Part shown: positions 48,640 through 59,900 of the stretch, one piece after another | Position numbering within the stretch: position 1 is the stretch's first letter | How the letters are laid out: the number at the start of each line of letters is the position of its first letter | Source: Symsagittifera roscoffensis | Lineage: Eukaryota > Xenacoelomorpha > Acoela > Convolutidae | Assembly (NCBI RefSeq): GCF_963678635.1 | Contig: NC_087070.1 | Span: 33,497,955-33,561,954 of the forward strand | Direction of reading: 5' to 3' | DNA length: 64,000 bases | Made by a program: the position numbers and the translations under genes | Notes under the pieces: generated by a model | The model's input: the letters and a program-made list of their open reading frames with translations, nothing else | Database searches by the model: none | What the model was told of the DNA's origin: nothing

Positions 48640-48930
48640 TGTGATGGGCGACCCGGGATTCTAAAAAGTGAGCTATTGACCAAACATAGTAGAAGCTGCA
48701 ACAAAACTAATTTTCTATCCAGAGCGGATTTCTTCACAAAACTAAATTTCGCAAACACTAGCGAGAACACGACAAAAAGCAGCTCTATAGTTCTAAAAAG
48801 ACAAAAAAAATTTAAAAAAATAAGCCTCGAATTAGTAAAACCTCTGCGACGTCTCGGACTTTAATCTACGACCTACTGCGACCTAGAAAATATGAGTCTC
48901 ACACGCTAACCACTCAGCCACGGACGCTTA
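48640..48930 (-). repeat. tRNA-derived SINE
   Basis: On the minus strand the element starts with a tRNA-like head: GCGTCCG acceptor stem, then TGGCTGAGTGG at 48920-48910, which fits the pol III A box, followed by a D-arm closing TTAGC and GTGTGAGACTCAT. The body has palindromic GGTCGCAG, GGTCGTAG and CGTCGCAG motifs, and the 3' part ends with CCCGGGTCGCCCATCAC near 48642. The anticodon arm does not fold well, so it is not a working tRNA. Leu/Ser-type tRNA ancestry is a guess from the head. Confidence 0.55.
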
Positions 48931-50824
48931 AAAAATCACAAACACTAGCTACAGAAAAGCCCGAGAGCAGATTCTAAGACAATTCCAATGCTATAGATTG
49001 TGATTATAGCAAACAGGTCCACAAGTGAACACTTTTAATGAACACTTTTATTTGCGGGTTAGGTTAGAAAAAAAGGCACGCGTAAAGCAATAGCGTAAAC
49101 AAAATTTTGTATAACAGGGCTAAAATAAATTTTGTATTTCATTGCAACCCAAGGGTTCTGACGGCGCCAAAACTAAGCATCAAATTGCAAGTAAACAGAT
49201 GAAAAGACTAGAAGAAAATTATTTGGTCAAGAGAATGTTTTAAGACCACATTTTAGGGATTCTATCCCCTCACAAACCAAAGGGTCCCCTCTTTGTTATT
49301 ATTTTATGCTATCCATTTTCGGCTGACCAACCTAAAAACTTCTAAACAATATATAAAAAATGAAGGGTAGCGCGCGCCAAAAAAAAACGCAATATTTTGG
49401 TCAAATTTTTCCAAAAAGAGTCCAAACATTTTTTGACTTTATTTAAAACATTTGCCTGCGGCGCAGAACATCACAATTTGGCTCAGCAGCAAAAATTAGA
49501 CAAATTAATTTCATATGTTTGGGGTCTTATGCCCAAAACGGACCATAATCAAAATTTTCATATCTTGAGTAGAACTTGTGCTGTTAAATCTGGTTGGCTG
49601 AAATTAGCCATTCAAAATCAAGCGACATGTTTAGGCAGTTCAATCAAAACAACTAGCAGATAAAATAATTAGCCGAAATTACCAAAATGTGAAACTTTGT
49701 CTAAAATAATTTTCTTTCAAACAACTTGGGAAATTTTGCCCCGACGAGAAAATTATGTAAAATGGCTTCAACAGAATAAACAAATTTTGGCCCACAATTT
49801 CATCTACTTGAATTTTCTAATGAAAAAAAAAACTGTACCATGTTATTTGAATTTGAGTGTCTGATTAGCCAACTTTGAGTTCTACTTTGAGTTCAAGATA
49901 AATGTAGAAAAACCGGTTTTTGATTTAAAAATTTTCTGAAAAATTATTATCTGAACTGGTCGATGAGAGGCAGACCCTTTGTCTCTTTGCCTAATTATTG
50001 TAGTTAAAAATCAACAAGTACAGTGAAAAAAACTCTTAATTAAACTTTTTCAAAAACTAATTTTCAGCTATGAAAAACTGTTTTTTAAAGCTTCTTTGAC
50101 CTAACAGGTATAAAAAACGTAACGGCTGCAAAATTTTTATTAATAGAGAAGGTTGTTGATAATATTCAATTTTAGTTTTTCTATTTTAATATTAATTCAA
50201 TTATAAACCTATGTTAAAAATCGAAAAATGTTTGGAAAAATCAAAAAATGGATTTACCGAAAATCAAAAAACAAAAAATCAAAAAATAGAATCAACCCGT
50301 TTTGTTACGTTCTTCATCTTAAATAATTGTAATTGGAACATTCTGGGTTAATTGAACAGCAACAGGGCAAATCAAGTTGAAGTGAAATCAGCAATCAGAG
50401 ACAAATTTTGATGAAAAAGTTTCTTTGAACTAAAGCTTGTTGAAACCAAACAGAAAACAATACATATGCGGAGAAATCAAAATGAAAAAGCAAAAACTTG
50501 ATATATCACGCAAGTATCACCTAGAATTTTTGATGTCGAGAAAAATCACAAAGATTTTTTTTGTCAGCTATAAGTCAAAGAACTGAAAATAAACATTTAT
50601 TCTGGCGCTTGTAATCGTTTTTCTGGGAGTGATTTCAGTTTTTTTTTGAAGACTGATTATTTTGATCTGAAAAAAGACAAAACATTTTGGCTCGTATTAT
50701 TTTTTGTTCGTCAATGATCTGATAGGATAAACGCATTCAAGTTGCCAAAAATAAATTGTAATAAAATCTTTTTTGGTTTTGCTCTCAAATATGAAAGTTC
50801 CTGGTTTGAATTACAGAGAATATC
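48931..50824. other. Gene-poor interval
   Basis: No supportable gene. A plus-strand frame at 49397-49663 has mixed composition but no splice or start support. Confidence 0.35.
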
Positions 50825-50832
50825 AAATTATT

Positions 50833-51226
50833 CAGGGGCGGATCTAGGACTTTCTCGAGGGGGATCGGATTTTCAAAAAAAAATTGACGACCTTTTTTTT
50901 AGATCGACCTTATTGATTTTTCGAGCTCTCCCAAAGCACTTTTTTGCCCCTATTTTGGCTAATTTTTCTACGCCGCAGGCAAATTTTTGAAAAAACATTC
51001 AAAAAAGCCGTTTTTGGGCACTTTTTGAAAAATGTTGACAAAAAAATCGCGTTTTTTTTGGCGCGCGCTCCCCCTCAAAGTTAGTATATATTGGCGCCAA
51101 AGGCGCCTTTAGAAAAATTTTAGGGTCGGTCAGCCAAAAACGGATTTCTGAAAAAGTATCAAAGGGGGGACCCTTTGGGTCGGCAGGGGGTGGAATCCCT
51201 GAGGGGGGGGCCTAAATCCGCCCCTG
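50833..51226 (+). mobile_element. hAT-type MITE with exact target duplication
   Basis: The 394-bp element begins CAGGGGCGGATCTAGGA and ends CCTAAATCCGCCCCTG, which are inverted repeats. It is flanked by AAATTATT at 50825-50832 and again at 51227-51234, an exact 8-bp duplication. CAGnGG-type ends with 8-bp duplications are the hAT hallmark. The interior includes GCGCGCTCCCCCTC and CGCCAAAGGCGCC and encodes nothing. The frame 50742-50990 is an artefact of it. Confidence 0.85.
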
Positions 51227-51255
51227 AAATTATTCATGATTTTCATATCCCTCAA

Positions 51256-51750
51256 AAAAGTTTTTTTGGGTTCAATTGGCTAGCTTAGGGTAAAAATTGT
51301 TCACATGGGCCATTATTTGTCTCAACACATCTCAATCGTCTACATCAACATAACAAATAAACAAATCGCAGAGGAGCTATCAGTAGGCCTCAACAGCCAT
51401 GTCAAAGCCAGTCCAATTGTATTATCCCTCCTCATTCCAGACTCATCAAAAACGGTAGCATGAGAAAAGTTTTATAGAGAAGTGCCATGTTGACCAGTTT
51501 TTTCACGGTTACAGCTTCTTGCAGTGTGTGTGAGACAAATGATGACCCATCCATTCTAATTAGGTAACGTATGAACTCAGGGTGGACGGGTCAAAATTCA
51601 TCTCACACATATAACACAGGGATATAGCTAAAAAACAAATTGGATCCGTGCTTTCATGGAGATAGAGCATTGAGACGTGTTGAGCAAAATTTGGCCCATA
51701 TGAACAATTTATCACTAATTTAGCCAGGTGAGTTGAAGGAAACTTTTTGA
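51256..51750. repeat. Inverted-repeat element (MITE-like)
   Basis: Left end GGCTAGCTTAGGGTAAAA with TTGTTCACATGGGCC, and right end the reverse complement (GGCCCATATGAACAATTT, then TTAGCCAGGTGAGTTG). The arms are about 95 bp with mismatches. Confidence 0.55.
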
Positions 51751-52074
51751 GGGTCATTTCATCTGTCATTTTTATTCTTTGTGAGGAGCCCAGGCCATCC
51801 TTAATTTGAGAGCAAAAAAAGTGATTTCAGGTTAAACATTTCAAAAACATAAATATATCCCGACAAAATGATGAACAATCCATCTTAAATTAGCCATTTT
51901 TATTAATCATCGTGATTGCCTCCAAGATGTATTCTGACATTCACGTATAGCTAATTTAGAATGAATGGGCCATCTTTTGACTGATACACAAAGCAATGGG
52001 CTGATATGTCAAACAAAAGGTTAACTTGGCATCACTTTCTATGTTTTGTCACTGAAATTTCTCTCAGGTGAATC

Positions 52075-52190
52075 AGTTTTTTTGGTATGTTGATGGACCG
52101 TTGAGATGTGTTGAGACAAATGTCGGCCCATATGAACAGTTTATTACTAATTTAGCCAAGTGAGTTGTAGAAAAATTTCTTGAATGTACT
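52075..52190 (+). repeat. Solo arm of the same inverted-repeat family
   Basis: Matches the right arm at about 51630-51750: TTGAGATGTGTTGAG, CGGCCCATATGAACAG and TTTAGCCAAGTGAGTTG. Confidence 0.55.
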
Positions 52191-52354
52191 CATTATGAGC
52201 AATTAAATTTAAAACATCCTAAGACATCCTAACCACCATAAAAGAATTTACTTTCCTTTAGTAACACAACTTGAATTGCTCAATTTTGTGATGAGAATAA
52301 CCAAACTACAATTGCAAAAATTCCAAGAGTTTATCAGTTTTATAATACAAACAA

Positions 52355-52895
52355 GACTGCTCGTATCAGGGCAAACCCCTGAAAGATCCAAATGGCTTTT
52401 AACGTTTATGGAGCAGTAATAACATAAACAACACAAAAAAATTAAATGAAATAAAATAAATGAAATACTTTTTCTAAAATTTGAAAATTTTTTGATGAAA
52501 ATCCCCCCACACGCCATATAAAGTACAAAACAATAGATTTCGCTCATTGTAACAAATCAATTATGGCAAAACAGCTTCTTTCAACCAATTTGGAACGATT
52601 TTTAAGACGGATTAAATCCCCGCTTACGCGTTAATAGCTCGAACTATATCGCGCGTTAATTGTCCCAAATTGGTCAAAATGGCCAAAATGACAACATTTA
52701 AACCCTCATAACTTTACGAAAAATGAGCTCAGGTAAAATATCTTTTCAAATTTGAGCTCAGGACAACAATAGCTTTTGAATGATATAAAAATATTCCGTC
52801 AAAAATGGCTAGTTAAAAAGTCGAAGTTTGTCTGAAGAAAAAAAAACCCACCCCGAGCACAAATATTCCGTTAGTTTCGTATCGAAAGTCGGAAC
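52355..52895 (+). mobile_element. Hairpin-ended 540-bp family, copy 4
   Basis: Complete 541-bp copy from GACTGCTCGTATCAGGGC to a TTTCGTATCGAAA hairpin and TCGGAAC. The head hairpin is slightly altered (CAAACCCCTGA). Faces copy 5 tail to tail across 92 bp. Confidence 0.7.
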
Positions 52896-52987
52896 AAAAA
52901 ACAATCATCTTTAAAATCTATGTAATCTCAAAAAAAGGAAACCAGAAAAATCATTGTTTTTTTTCTGAAATACTTAACGAAAAAAAA

Positions 52988-53500
52988 ACGGAATATTTGT
53001 GCTCGGGTGGTTTTTTTTCTTGAGACAAATTTCGACTTTTTAACTAGCCTTTTTCGACAAATATTTTTTTTGATATCAATCAAAAGGCATTGTTGCCCTG
53101 CGCTTAAAATTGAAAAATTATTTCACCTGCGATCAGTTTTTGTAAAAAAATATTGGAGTTCAAAAACTGCCATTTCGGCCAATTTGTGAAAATTATCACG
53201 CGATAAATTTCGCGCTATTAACGCGTAAGCGGAGATTAAGTTCGTCTTAGAAATTGTTCCAAACTTGGCGAAAGAAGTTTATTTGCCATAACTGAACTGT
53301 TACTAGGAGCTAAATCTATCACTTTGTACATTATATGGCGTGTGGGAGTATGACTTTTACAAAAAATCTCAAAATTTTTATTTTTTTAAAAAGTTTCACT
53401 TTATTTTATTACATTTAATTTTTAAAAGTTTTTACTGCTCCATAAACCTTAAAAAGTAGTCGGAACATTCAGAACTTTGCCCTGATACGAGCAGCTTTGT
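52988..53500 (-). mobile_element. Hairpin-ended 540-bp family, copy 5 (inverted)
   Basis: Reverse orientation, from CGGAATATTTGTGCTCGG through ATTAACGCGTAAGCGGAG to TGATACGAGCAGC. It lacks the tail hairpin. Confidence 0.65.
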
Positions 53501-53869
53501 TGTCATTGCTTCAGCACTAAAACCAAAACTCAAAAGTTGTTTGAATGGCGTCACCAGGGCGCTTAGAAAAATTAAGGCTAACTCAAAAAAAATGCGGGGG
53601 GCTACTTAAAAAAAATGATGCTTTTTTGGTTACCGTGTTGCACGCATTTTTTGTATGTTTTGTGCAGTCATCTCATACCTTTACGTGTTTTTCTGAAACA
53701 TGGTCGTTTTTGCCGGTGTCTTGCTTGTCTGTCGATCTGACTTTGGTTGTGTCTGCTTGCATGCATTGGCAGTCGTGATTCGGCTGCGACACCAACTCCA
53801 TTCCCTCGTGAACAGTTGCAGCCCCCTTTTGACGCGATATGTACGTCTGAAAAAGATGACAAAGTGTTC
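53501..53869. other. Short non-repeat interval
   Basis: A 77-codon plus-strand frame starts at ATG 53545, with a Phe/Val/Cys-rich middle and a higher GC content toward 53850. No homology is recognised, and no splice context was found. Confidence 0.2.
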
Positions 53870-54125
53870 ATTATAATAATACTAATAATAATAATCCTAA
53901 GAATAATCATCATAATTGTCATAATAATAATCATAATAATAATAATTATAATAATAATAACAATAATAAGCATAATAATATTAATAATAATATTAATAAT
54001 AATCATAATAATAATAGTAATAATCATAATAATACTCATAATAATAATGATCATAATCATAATAATCATTATAAACATAATAATCATAATATTCATAATA
54101 ATCATAATAATCATAATAATAATAA
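53870..54125 (+). repeat. ATA/ATC microsatellite
   Basis: About 250 bp of AATAATAATCAT-type triplets. It produces long Ile/Met or Ile-only frames on both strands that are not genes. It abuts a truncated head of the 540-bp family. Confidence 0.95.
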
Positions 54126-54126
54126 C

Positions 54127-54205
54127 AAGACTACTCGTATCAGGGCAAAGCCCTGAATGTTCCAACTGCCTTTTAACGTTTATGGAGCAGTAATAACATA
54201 TAAAA
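54127..54205 (+). mobile_element. 540-bp family, head fragment
   Basis: Only the first 80 bp of the unit are present, up to the 'ggagcagtaataaca' segment; a complete copy then starts at 54220. Confidence 0.7.
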
Positions 54206-54219
54206 ATTAAATGTAACAA

Positions 54220-54736
54220 GACTGCTCGTATCAGGGCGAAGCCCTGAATGTTCCGACTGCCTTTTAAGGTTTATGGAGCAGTAATAAAATTAAAAAATTA
54301 ATTGAAATTTAAAAATGAAAAAAAATTTTCTAAAATTTTTTATAAAAACCATCCCCCCACACGCCATATACAGTACAAAGAATCTAATTTGCTCCTTGTA
54401 GCAAACCAATTATGACAAATAGGCTTCTTTCAACCAATTTGGAACGATTTCTAAGACTGATTAACTCTCCGCTTACGCGTTAATAGCGCGAAATATATCG
54501 CGCGTTAATTGTCCCAAATTGGCCAAAATGGCAATCTTTAAACCCCCGTAACTTTACGAAAAATGATCACAGGTGAAATATCTTTTCAAATTTGAGCTCA
54601 GGACAACAATACCTTTCGAATGATATAAACAAATTCCGTCAAAAATGGCTAGTTAAAAAGTCGAAATTTGTCTGAAGAAAAAAAAAAGCCCATCCGAGCA
54701 CAAATATTCCGTTACTTTCGTACCGAAAGTCGGAAC
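54220..54736 (+). mobile_element. 540-bp family, tandem copy 1
   Basis: Complete copy with both hairpins (TCAGGGCGAAGCCCTGA and ACTTTCGTACCGAAAGT) and the central CTCCGCTTACGCGTTAATAG. It is followed after 5 bases by the next copy. Confidence 0.8.
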
Positions 54737-54741
54737 AACAA

Positions 54742-55283
54742 GACTGCTCGTATCAGGACGAAGCCCTGAATGCTCCGACTGACGTTTAAGGTTTATGGAG
54801 CAGCAGTTAAAACATAAAAGATTAAAGGAAAAAAAAACAAAATGAAATTTTTTTTTGTTTCTAAAATTTGAAATTTTTAAAGAAAATCACCCCCCCACAC
54901 GCCATATCAAGTACAAAAAGATAGATTTCATTCCTGGTAACAATTCAATACTGGTAAATAAGCTTCGTTCAACCAATTTGGAACAATTTATAAGAAGGAT
55001 CAAATCTCCGCTTACGCGTTAATAGCGCGAATTATATCGCGCGTTAATTGTCCCAAATTGGTCAAAATGGCCAAAATGGCAATCTTTAAACCCTCATAAC
55101 CTAACGAAAAATGATCACAGGTTAAATATCTTTTCAATTTTGAGCTCAGGACAACAATGGCTTTCGACTTATATAAAAAAATTTCCGTCAAAAATGGCTA
55201 GTTAAAAAGTCGAAATTTGTCTGAAGAAAAAAAAACCCATCCGAGCACAAATATTCCGTTACTTTCGTACCGAAAGTCGGAAC
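54742..55283 (+). mobile_element. 540-bp family, tandem copy 2
   Basis: Directly repeats the previous copy and is almost identical to the next one. The tail hairpin ACTTTCGTACCGAAAGT is perfect. Confidence 0.8.
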
Positions 55284-55288
55284 AACAA

Positions 55289-55827
55289 GACTGCTCGTAT
55301 CAGGACGAAGCCCTGAATGTTCCGACTGACTTTTAAGGTTTATGGATCAGCAGTTAAAACATAAAAGATTAAAGGAAATAAAACAAAATGAAATTTTTTT
55401 TTCTTCTAAAATTTGAAATTTTTAAAGATAATCATCACCCCACACGCCATATAAAGTACAAAAAGATAGATTTCGTTCCTGGTAACAATTCAATAATGGT
55501 AAATAAGCTTCGTTCAACCAATTTGGAACAATTTATAAGAAGGATCAAATCTCCGCTTACGCGTTAATAGCGCGAATTATATCGCGCGTTAATTGTCCCA
55601 AATTGGTCAAAATGGCCAAAATGGCAATCTTTAAACCCTCATAACCTAACGAAAAATGATCACAGGTTAAATGTCTTTTCAAATTTGAGCTCAGGACAAC
55701 AATGGCTTTCGAATTATATAAAAAATTTCCGTCAAAAATGGCTAGTTAAAAAGTCGAAATTTGTCTGAAGAAAAAAAAACCCACCCCGAGCCTAAATTTT
55801 GTTTACTTTCGTATCGAAAGTCGGAAC
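55289..55827 (+). mobile_element. 540-bp family, tandem copy 3
   Basis: Very close to copy 2, indicating recent duplication of a 547-bp period. The tail reads GAGCCTAAATTTTGTTTAC, so it has begun to diverge there. Confidence 0.8.
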
Positions 55828-56269
55828 AAAAAAAAAACAAAATCAAAAAATGTTTTTTCTAAAACTTGAATTTTTTCATGCAAATCATCCCCCCACACGC
55901 CATATAAAGTACAAAGTGATAAATTTAGCTCCTAAAAGCAAATCAATTATACAAGTTAGCTTCCTTCGACCAATTTGGAACGATTTCTAAGATGGATAAA
56001 ATCTCCGCTTACACGTTAATAGCTCGAAATATATCGCGCGTTAATTGTCCCAAATTGGCCAAAATGGTAACCTTTAAACCGCCATAAATTTACAAAAAAA
56101 AGATCACAGGTAAAATATCTTTTCAAATTTAAGCTCAGGACACCAATATCTTTCAAGTGATCTTAAAAAATCTCGTCAAAAAAAGCTAGTTAAAAAGTCG
56201 AAATTGTCTGAAGAAAAAAACCCACCCCGAGCACAAATATTCCGTTACTTTCGTATCGAAAGTCGGAGC
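55828..56269 (+). mobile_element. 540-bp family, tandem copy 4 (headless)
   Basis: Lacks the first 80-100 bp, then follows the family to the tail hairpin and TCGGAGC, and runs into the second microsatellite. Confidence 0.75.
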
Positions 56270-56270
56270 A

Positions 56271-56412
56271 ATCATAAAAATAATCCTAATAATAATAATC
56301 ATAATAAAAATAATCATAATAATAGTAATAAACATGATAATACTCATATTAATAATGATAATAATAACAATAATCATAATGATAATAACCAGAATAATAA
56401 TCATAATAAATT
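56271..56412 (+). repeat. ATA/ATC microsatellite, second block
   Basis: AATAATCATAATAA-type triplets over 140 bp, the same composition as 53870-54125. The two blocks bracket the tandem array. Confidence 0.9.
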
Positions 56413-57313
56413 GTTTCCGAGTGAAGTCATTACAGGAACAGAATTACACTGAAGAATTCTTTCACAAAAAAATTCACATGAGAGAGCGCCATAAGACTAG
56501 ATTAAGACTGTATTCAGGCGTCTCAAAGCGAGAATCATAAGCAATTTTACCCTTGTAGTTAGGGGGAAATAGTAAAAGCTTAACATTAAGATTAAAGAAG
56601 ATGTCAAACTGTTCATTAAAGATAGATGAATGAACAAAAACTGAATAAATGTTCCGTTGTTTCTTCTTTTATGTGGTCAAATTGTTCGATCAATACCGGG
56701 TATGTTTTGACTCCATGCTCTTGAGTTAAAATTAGTTCTCAGACGCGGGTTTTAAGTAAAAAAAAACAGCACCTTCTCGACTTTCAAATTCGAAGCATAA
56801 ATCCAGCGCATCGACCCGGACGCCCTTTGAATATTTTGGAAGCTGAGTCTCGAGGCTTGAATCTAATTGGTTGATTTTAATTACTGTGAGAAGAAGTCTT
56901 CAAAATTAATTTCAAGTAGAGGGCTCATTTAAGATCTAAATGGTTTTGGGCCAAAATTAAGAAAAGACCATATTTTATTTTAATCGAGAGGAAGAATCAA
57001 ACAGTTTGCCATTACGAGGCCAAACATTGCATTCTCTGCATTAGCTAGCCATTGTTCAAGCTGGTTATTGCTGGATATCTCACTTACAATCTGCGGAATC
57101 CGCTAAAAGTTTGTGGAATCAATAAAAAAAAACAGTCGCGCTCTAATACAAATTTATTTTACGTGGGATCATATAAAACAGCTACTCGGGCCCCTTCACC
57201 TTTTCCAGAGGTGAGAATTATTCATCATTGAGGGTATCATCTGGGAGCCACCCAGACTCATTGTCGCCCGAAATTGGTACAAGTATGAAACTAAGGTTCA
57301 CGAAAGTGTTGCC
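56413..57313. other. Interval without clear gene
   Basis: Mixed composition. CATTACGAGGCCAAA at about 57013 is a solo end of the foldback family at 34999-35218. No gene is supported. Confidence 0.35.
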
Positions 57314-57495
57314 GGACATCAAGCCGATGGGACTTCAAGCCGAAACGTAAAGTATGGGACTTCAAGCCGGATAATTCAAAAACCGGCTGATATTATTAAC
57401 AGATGCCAATGAAAAAATAGTGATTTGAGGTGCTTTTAAAGTTTCAATTTCGGCTTGAAGTCCATTCGGCTTGAAGTCACGTCGGCTTGTTGTCC
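57314..57495. repeat. 182-bp element with repeated inverted ends
   Basis: The left end has GGACATCAAGCCG then GGGACTTCAAGCCG twice. The right end has the reverse, CGGCTTGAAGTC twice then CGGCTTGTTGTCC at 57483-57495. The terminal inverted repeat is about 31 bp with few mismatches. No clear target duplication is seen. The minus-strand frame 57362-57553 crosses it and is an artefact. Confidence 0.6.
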
Positions 57496-59900
57496 TAGAG
57501 CCCACAAAAGAACCCCAAGAAAGGCTCACGACGGGATATGTAGGGAATACCACTAGCGTGGGTTACTTGAACGTCGTTTTATCACTGAACTCGTCGAAAT
57601 TGATCTTTTGTTTGGTTTTGCTGTTGTGAGCTGAGTACTATGTGGGCTGAGTTTGTTCAGCTACACGAAGGGGGTACTTGAGGTTCAGTATTTAGAATCT
57701 GCGGTGATTTTTCAGCTCTATGTTTCCTTAGAGCCATGATTGCAGAAACCTTACTTTCACCGCTAGTTTGACATTGCTCCATCAAAAGTGGTCGCTTGTC
57801 ATTGACTTAAATATCTGAAAAATTTCTCCCAGGAAGTAGCTGGTAAGATGTCGGATCAATAACTGAATCAGAGTAAAGAGAGTCAACTAGGTATTCTAGC
57901 TTCAAAAACTTGAACTCACCATCCGCAAATTTACGGCAGTGGATGGCAGCAGGTCACAGTTTTTTTGCCAGCTCTGTCGTTTGGTTACTGCCCAGTATCA
58001 CTAGATTCCAAATCAGTGGTTGACTCGTTTTTGACTACTCGGTTTTGCAACCATTCCTCTACAGTCATCGTTCCTTTGACCAAATCTTTGTCATCTTTCA
58101 GCAGAAGAAAGCAGTTAGGTGTCTTGGAATGTCCCCGAAGAATGGTTTGAGCCTTGTCTTTGGTTAGGAGAGTACTTCCTAAATCATGGATCCATTTTCT
58201 ACCATAGCTTGTGGTGCTAGATTCGGTTTTGCTTTCTTTCCCGCAACTGCCGCCGCTGTACATCCGAAAGGACCCAACACATATAATAGTAAAACAGAAG
58301 GCAGCAGACTAGATGGATGCTTTTCACCGACGGCAACTTTCGGATATTCTAGATTTTATTGACATATATTTAAATACGAGGGGATAGGAGTCCCGCATTG
58401 TTTAGAAATCTACGTGTGCACTTGCCAGATTTGATGAAAGTGCAGAATGAAAAAAAATTATTTCGAGGATTGATGAGTCTTGGTTATTCAATCTTCCTCC
58501 GCCTCGCATTGTCCTACTTTGAAAAACCTTGTTCGCATGGTGGTTGGATTTTTCTAGAGCTTCGCACAGATATTCTCAGGGACTTTGTATAAAGTTTCTC
58601 ACCACAAGCTGTGGCATTAGGAGTAATTTTAGTTTGTAGAGAGTCAATCCTTGTTCTCCAAAAATAAGCACTGAAACTTGATAGTAAATTTCATACCACT
58701 TTTTGTACCCCATAGCGTTAAAATCACCTCTTGCTCTTAGTAATTGCGAGCAATCATTCAAACTCTTTCTCAAAAGTTCACTGGCATCTTTGATGCACTC
58801 GAGGGATATTTCAGGAATTTTTGAGACGAGACTCGGGTAGATGGCTTGAAGCACTTTTACAGACTTAATGTACGTATCTGTATTTCCTTGGGGCGAATAA
58901 CAACTTCATTTTTCCATACTCCTTCAAATAGATCTTCAATTTCTGTGCTAGCCTCTTTCAATTATTCCTTGTCAGCGATGACAGTCAGCGCACAGATCCC
59001 AGAAAGAAAGATTGCACCCACTTTGGCAGCTTTGTCTGTTCCTCCTATCGAGACAGTGGTGAAAAGAAAAAATGGCTTTTTGGCCCCCCGCCTGGTCAAA
59101 TTTTCCTCAAAGCGCTGAATGGCAATTTTTTTGTGGGGATGCATGTTTTTTGTGCCATTTTACAAAGATCTATTTCCACACATGGAGTAATCATGTGGGT
59201 GGCATCTAGACAAACGCATCAAATGACTTCGATGCTGACCAGTGACGTCGTGGAAAACTTTTTCGAAATGGCACATTGAGTTCAGTTGTTTTACCAGTCT
59301 CTGGCTCGCAAGTTAGTGGTCGGAAGTCTGTCATGAGCCACAAGACTGTTTCAGATGACTGCTCATTAGAGACACCAAAAACCAGCTGCAACAAAAATGG
59401 TGAATCGCCACTATAGGTCAGCTTTGCTGTCTTAGGGAATTTGTTTGGCTGTACAACCAACACAATTCTTGGTCGCCTGCTGTGGTGGGACCAACGTTCT
59501 GCTCCATAGCGTATCTGCTGTCTTTTCCACAGTACTCTGAATTTGATGATAAAATTAATCAAAGGGGTACGCTCATTCATAAAATTGAATTCCAATTGAT
59601 TAACCCTTGGCTATGGATTCCATTAACAATGATTAACTATTTGCTCCTAATACCCTACTGGCTTTTCTCTGTAACGCAGCCAAAGTGCCTAATTTAGCTA
59701 AAGAGCAAATAAAGTTAAGCACACTGACTATATATAACATATAATTGATGCCAAGACTAATAATCATGAGAGATATTTTTCCAAAACAAAACTGACTAAC
59801 CTGCGAAACAGAAAACGCTGCTAGTCGACTGTACACTAATGTTGACATCGAGTAGCCTGAAAGCGAGCCTGGTAACCTCCACGACACCAATCTCAGAGCT

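Noticed and set aside
48870-48930. Functional tRNA gene
   Set aside because: Only the head is tRNA-like; the anticodon arm, T arm and 3' acceptor stem do not form.
49397-49663. 88-codon plus-strand frame as a gene
   Set aside because: Mixed composition but no splice signals, no recognised motif and no support from neighbours.
53668-54219. Long Ile/Met-rich frames on both strands
   Set aside because: Produced by the ATA/ATC microsatellite.
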